Assembly: GCF_963675165.1 (NCBI RefSeq)
Contig: NC_087381.1
Coordinates: forward strand, 7,286,419-7,350,418
Direction: 5' to 3'
DNA length: 64,000 bases
Origin: Halichondria panicea
Taxonomy: Eukaryota; Porifera; Demospongiae; Suberitida; Halichondriidae
A model generated the notes under the pieces. The model worked only from the letters and a program-made list of their open reading frames with translations. It did no database searches and had not been told where the DNA came from. Positions within the stretch are counted from its first letter, which is position 1. Every line of letters starts with the position of its first letter. Of the stretch, positions 58,901 to 64,000 are shown one piece after another. The position numbers and the translations under genes are program-made.

Positions 58901-61900
58901 TAACTGATTTAGATCCCAAAACCTATTGGCTACTAGAAATGCACTATATAGCTTAGCAACAGTCAATCTATAATTATATTAGCCAACCTAGCAACTGCAT
59001 CTTGAAAACTAATATTTAAAGTTGTGTCTCTACTAAATCTGTGGTCTCTATTCAAGTCAACCCTCCTCAGTTTAATAGACAAAATTATAGTCCTAGCTCC
59101 ACCCACAAAACAGAAACATCCAGCTCCTCCCCCAGTTTTGCAGTAAACAAGCCCAGCACACTTCCCAAGAAACGAGCGGCTCGTACTACTCTCACATAGC
59201 GAAAGGAAGACACCTAAGCTAGAATTTGCAGCAAACAAGCCCAGCAAACGAGCAGCTCCTATACTACTCTTGAAAGAAGAAGCCAAAGCTAGAATCCCAT
59301 ACATTCAGCTCCTCCCCCATGCAGCCTTGCAGCAAAAAAGCACAGCACACTGGACAAGAAACGATCGAGTGGCTCCTACTACTCTCGAACAAAGCCAAAA
59401 AAAGAAACTAGAGCTTCTCTCTTCCATTCTAGTTCTGTTATTATGTTAATAGACAAAGCATCTAGCTACAATAATTTTTATGTCATTACATGTGAACGAC
59501 AATACAATTGTAGTTTGTAGCCCAGAGCAATGTACAGTACCGGTACTATAGCTCACAGTTCCCTGCTAAATACACTCAAATGCATGGAATCTATTATGTT
59601 AGAGTGAGCGTAATCTCGGTATGGAGTACGGTACATACAATCGACTGGTTTTCTCAATTTCTACGACACTCACTGTCATCGTCTTGGATACAGCAAATCT
59701 GTGTTCCGCCTGACAATATAATACTCTGTCTATCAGCCTCGGGTAGTAATAACTCAACTGTGAAGCATTCCAAATCCTCTTCAACAATGTCATCTGGTAA
59801 AAGTTCAATATCGAAGCATCTCTCGCCCGTTACACTGTTCTCGGGGGTCAGTGTGAGGGGGGCACTGATAGTGGTAAAGTCAACACCAGGTGTGGCTGTG
59901 TGGGGGGTGGTGGGGTGTGTGGATGGTGTGTATGTGTGTGTGGGAGGGTAAGTACATAGCTTATATATATATATACACATCTCTCATATACTTGTACTCT
60001 TGTATAAGCACTCTTTCCCCACAGACAAAAATACTAGCTATTCCTCTGACAAACTCACTACAATGCGTATTAATTAGTGGTCCCAAATTTAAAAATTAAG
60101 ATTTACCAAAGGCGTATAAAAGTGAAAGGGCTTGCAACGCTACGTGCAACCCTACATGCGAGCAAAAACTAAAGCCACTGATATTATTTTAGACATTACT
60201 ATACTGTTCCACCACCCCCATTATAGTTTCACGCAAGCTGTTGCATGCCCTCTCTCATTTTCTACACCTTTGGTTTAACTATAATTATTCCACCTTTCAC
60301 CTATTCCAGCAGGAGCAGGTGTGCTGCTGTTTTCAGGCACTCCCATCTGTGTAGATATCTCCACTTCAACGTCTCTGGCTATTTGGTTACTGAACGTGAT
60401 GCAAGTGCGGGCAGTGGTGGCGCTCTCAGGGATCACATCTCCTTTGGTCACCGTCAGAGACAGCACTGTGTGTGTGTGTGTGTGTGGTGGGAGGGGGTAT
60501 ACACAGTATAGTCATCCATTACTTAGAGTTAGTACAGTTTCAACAAATAAGTACATACTTAGGAACTGTTGAATTGTTATGTATCAATGTTATGATGCTC
60601 ATAAAAGACTTCTTATAGGGACAGTGGCTCTAGATCGATGCTAGTGTGCGTTTGTGTGTGTGTCTTACCGTCATCATCCAAGATAAGGACATCAGTAGCG
60701 CTATTATCACCCAGAGTGACCAGCTCAGGTGATCCCTGTACCATTAGTGTCCAGCTAAACATTTCAGTCTCTTCCAGTGCAATATGATCGTCCGTGATGT
60801 TGAAATCGATGCATTGTAAGAACTGGTCGGGTGCAAATGTGATAACACAATCAACTCTGTTACCAGTCTCAGCTTGGAATGCTGCATGTGTGTGAGGAGG
60901 GGGATACATATCAGTAGCTGTTCTTGTTGGATACCAAACTAAAACTGCACTGGTCGGTGGTGGTGTTTGGTACTAACCACTTCTATATAAAAACAACCAC
61001 CTCTTAGAGACCTAGTTTACCAGGCAACTTTGTGGACATATCACTGCTTCATGCACAATATCAATAGCCAATACAAAAAATGGTATGCATGCAGCTACTA
61101 AACAATGCCCCTCCCTCACACACCTCCACACACCCCCACACATCATACGCCCACACACACTTACGTCCTGTCACCATGACGGAGATAGATTGAGTGGTGG
61201 CTCCCACTTTCTCCACACACACTGTTTCGCTACCCACCCCCTCAGCAAACATGTAGATGGGCTGCTGGAAACTCACAGTCACAGCTACAACAATGTCAGA
61301 ATAAGTTACAAGGTGACAATTGTGTAGAGAATGAAATAGATGTTCCTATTCAAAGTAGAAAGGCCTCGTTTTTGGGGACATTTGGTCTAAACATAACAAA
61401 TGACAGAGCTATATCAGAAAAGCTATCGAATGCATCTTTTCATTTTGTAAATAGATGTTCCTAACTATAGTTATACAACCAAAGGTAGCCACTGAGAAAT
61501 AAACACAATATTATGTACCATCATTATCAGTAATCTCTACGGTGGTGACGTTGGGTGATAGGATAATGTCAACATCATCAGTTGTCAATCGACCAATGAA
61601 ACGCTCCAACACTTCGTTGATGTCATCTCTCCGTATATCCACGGTGATGGGAATGGACACTGTCCCCTCGTTAAAGGTCAGAGTCTGGGTCACACCAGTG
61701 TAGCCCGATCCATCTGTGGGGAAGTTATAAAATCAATTGTGTATCCATAAAAATGACACACAGTACATAATTGTACATTCAGAAGCAAGTATTGCTTTAA
61801 AGTCTACTCATTGCATGGGACCTGTGGAGAATGTTTGTCTATCAAGGTGTCTCTATTTTAAGGGAGTCTAAACATGCATGGTAATGGTTTCACTGTTGTA

Positions 61901-62698
61901 TATTCAGCATGTATGTACACCACATGTGTGCATACATATATACACAGTACAGTGCCCCATACGTATGCGTATCTATAGCAGCACTATAGAGTCGCTCTTC
62001 TTACCAAGGGCAGAACCGTCCTCTGTAGCAAAGTTAACAATGACATCATGCCTGAGCTCACCCATGAGAACGTTCACAAACAGCTGTACGTTGTCGTCCA
62101 CATCTTCAGTAGCTTGGTACACAGTCTGAGTGAAACCAATCACCACTCCTGCACAGGGTCGACAATGTATGACATTTTATGCAGCTAGATGATTCAAAAT
62201 ACACAATCAATTGAAGCTATAGCCTCTTATTATTTTGTAAGTCATTGTTGTCTCTACATACCTATACTAAACACATTTGGGTAACACTGTGTGGTAAAAC
62301 CTCCCAGTATTGGATACCTCCGAATAACAGACAAACCTCGTTCACTGACTTCACTATTTGGAGGTTCCACTGTATGGTCGGTCATGCATGTAAAGCAAAA
62401 CTTAGATAAACCTGCTAGACATTTACCTATGCACTGGAAGCATTGACCACCATCATTGTAATACAGTCCTGCATTATTATTGACACAACAGTCCTCAGCA
62501 TTGGAAGAAGGTCCCCCCACAACAAGAGTAGCACAGCCAGGATCAGTGAAGCATCCAGTGAATTGGGCCTGAGCTGCAAAGATAATTTATAGCTCTTTTA
62601 GTAAAGAGCTATAATTATGAGCATGCCTTACCAGTGGAAGTGAGCAAGGTGATCACTGTCATTAATAGTGTCAATAGGAGTTGATGTGAAACTCCCAT
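55953..62698 (-). CDS. Calx-beta/CCP type I membrane receptor, complete
   Basis: Fifteen exons: 62632-62698 (signal peptide MGVSHQLLLTLLMTVITLLT), 62427-62573 (six-Cys), 62005-62148, 61519-61713, 61165-61284, 60669-60881, 60301-60465, 59674-59895, 58087-58443, 57762-57896, 57382-57579, 56963-57163 and 56717-56899 (two CCP modules), 56277-56436 (membrane span) and 55953-56169 (tail). Total 2724 nt, 907 aa, with no in-frame stop. Five Calx-beta modules, four split over two exons and one (58087-58443) in one exon. The tail begins RPDVADELPDHEYDYISV, whose YISV could be phosphorylated and bound by an SH2 domain. A 4-bp insertion near 55965 shortens the second tail repeat, ending DASCRSAV. Role as an adhesion or recognition receptor is inferred from architecture and clustering; ligand unknown. 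Confidence 0.88.
58805..58907. repeat. Hairpin MITE, copy 2
   Basis: Same inverted-repeat structure as 28952-29058 (GTTATAGTGTCCC facing GGGACACTATAAC, outer GTTAGAACATG facing CATGTTCTAAC), inside the intron between exons 59674-59895 and 58087-58443. Confidence 0.75.
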
Positions 62699-62966
62699 CC
62701 TGTCTTTGATTGTGCTCCTGATAGATCTAGATCTATACTGTATGTGGAAGCAATTCTACATCTATTAGTTAAAGCCTACTGTACTGGCTCCATAGTTACT
62801 GTTTAATTGCTTTAACTTTAATCTTGTCATGTACAGGAAATTACTTAGCCTTAATTAATAATTATGGTTTTTTTCTGGATGATAATAATTATAAAGTATC
62901 AGTTCACAACTAGATCTACATCTGTTTCAATGTCCTGTACATTATATGAATTCGAAGTAACTGGTT

Positions 62967-63400
62967 TTAATTATTATCGTTCATGGGGACTGTCACAGGC
63001 CCATAAGCCTCACAGGGTGTTAGTTTAAACTGCACCTCTGAAGCACCCTCCCCTGCTGTAGATGGTTGAGGATTTTCAGTGGAAGTTTCGGAATTTCCTA
63101 CACTTATATAATCATAGTCATGATCAGGAAGCTCATCAGCAACATCAGGCCTCCTGCATGCATGCAAGGTGAGGGAGATTAGCACAGCATCAGCAATACA
63201 AGTACTATAGAGAAACTTAGCAATGAACTGATAAACTCACATATCTGGTGGACTACTTTCATTGATGCTCGAGGTCTGTGATTTATATTTCCGATACTTC
63301 AGAGCAACCAGCAAAATGACGACCACCAAGAGAGCAACAATGAGAGTCAATGATCCAATCACAATGCCAATCACAGCACCTTCACTCAGTAGTAAAGGAG
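62967..63400 (-). CDS. Membrane and tail exons of the next receptor (5' part outside window)
   Basis: Exon 63241-63400 encodes APLLLSEGAVIGIVIGSLTL, a further hydrophobic run and KYRKYKSQTSSINESSPPD; exon 62967-63153 encodes the tail RPDVADELPDHDYDYISV ... VQFKLTPCEAYGPVTVPMND, ending at 62967. Phases match the intact receptor. Only one NPQPSTAG repeat is present. The stop lies 269 bp from the start codon of the next gene on the same strand (62698), so the cluster is tightly head-to-tail. The CCP and Calx-beta exons should lie beyond 64000. Confidence 0.8.
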
Positions 63401-64000
63401 CTGCAATAGATTAATGGTATAAAATAATAGTCTTAAGTACTGCCTTGAGTCATAGATATAAAAAGGGAGTCGAGAGGGATGGGAAACGGAGCAAGTGCGC
63501 ACAATCACTTCTGTGAAAGTTGATCCGCGTTTCGCCTCTAGAAATTCCGCCAATCCAGCGGGAAATGTTATTACTATCATTCACAGCTCCCCACTGGGAC
63601 TCTTAGTCCTGTGCTGAGCATCCACGCCTACCGTGCATCATATAGAAGCGTTGTGCATCTCACTAAGAGCTTGAAAACTTTCAAAGGCAGTTTTTTTTAG
63701 TGTTGTATTATCGTTTCGGCTCTATTGTGGCTTTGTGTACCTTCTAAGAGGCTGTGACTACAGCCCAAAATATTAATGATTCCCTCTTTCTCAATTAAGT
63801 AGCTGGACATTGTATGCAAGTAAAATCAAAGCCACTTGGCTTTAGGTTGGTAAGTAATGTTCATTTTTTTCTTAGTAAGCTAGTTTTTAAAAGCAGACTT
63901 TTTGTGTACCCATTTAGAAAGTTACATCAATGATTGAATGTAGATAGATAAACTTGTCTCTTTGTATTCATTGGGTTCATCGTATCGGCACAGTAATTTA
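63401..64000. other. Intron or intergenic sequence, no gene seen
   Basis: No exon recognised. A stretch at about 63448-63490 ('catagatataaaaagggagtcgagagggatggg') occurs inverted at about 40105-40145, just where the membrane exon of the gene at 39896-45749 was lost, so a shared mobile fragment is likely. Confidence 0.45.

Overview
The window is animal nuclear DNA, most likely from a sponge (Demospongiae). Genes are split into many short exons separated by short AT-rich GT-AG introns. CA/TG microsatellites and small inverted-repeat elements are frequent. The main gene family joins tandem Calx-beta modules to a short six-cysteine module, and then either to sushi (CCP) modules with a transmembrane segment or to a C-terminal domain resembling the end of inter-alpha-trypsin-inhibitor heavy chains (ITIH-C-like). 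That mixture recalls sponge aggregation-factor and adhesion/allorecognition-type proteins. The taxon is inferred; no ribosomal or mitochondrial marker is present.

Layout. Almost all host genes lie on the minus strand as a head-to-tail tandem cluster, at very different stages of decay. <1-8838: long Calx-beta/CCP gene running off the left edge, with one in-frame TGA. 9368-10525: remnant. 11010-20965: 29-exon secreted-type gene ending in the ITIH-C-like domain, with a MITE, two frameshifts and an out-of-frame fused exon. 22430-23071: ITIH-C-like fragment. 27841-39649: pseudogene that is a near-duplicate of the intact receptor at 55953-62698. 39896-45749: damaged Calx-beta/CCP gene. 46384-47453: orphan pair of ITIH-C-like terminal exons. 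47722-52756: intact secreted-type gene. 53294-55604: chimeric fragments. 55953-62698: intact receptor of 907 codons. 62967-63400: last two exons of the next receptor. Within this family essentially every internal junction is phase 1, so exons can be added, lost or swapped in frame. The same signal peptide, six-Cys and Calx-beta front end is therefore found attached to alternative C-termini.

Mobile DNA. The most striking item is a 6.73-kb insertion at 31475-38206 that splits a Calx-beta exon. It has 13-bp perfect terminal inverted repeats and carries four genes: a small unknown protein, a chromodomain protein, a protein kinase, and a 727-aa protein whose D, CxxC, HxxxxH and E residues follow the RAG1/Transib catalytic core, three spacings being identical to RAG1 as I recall it. 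A second element at 23574-26487 has TIRs of about 390 bp, TA flanks, and one 482-aa gene joining a pogo/Tigger-type helix-turn-helix to a Ulp1-like cysteine protease and a PHD finger, with no transposase nuclease. Smaller MITEs and fold-backs are at 16452-16648, 18683-19088, 26850-27474, 28952-29058, 44376-45276 and 58805-58907.

How it fits together. The host cluster looks like a birth-and-death array of extracellular adhesion/recognition proteins, some secreted and some membrane-anchored with a tyrosine-containing tail, reshaped by unequal crossover and by transposons. Function is inferred from domain architecture only.
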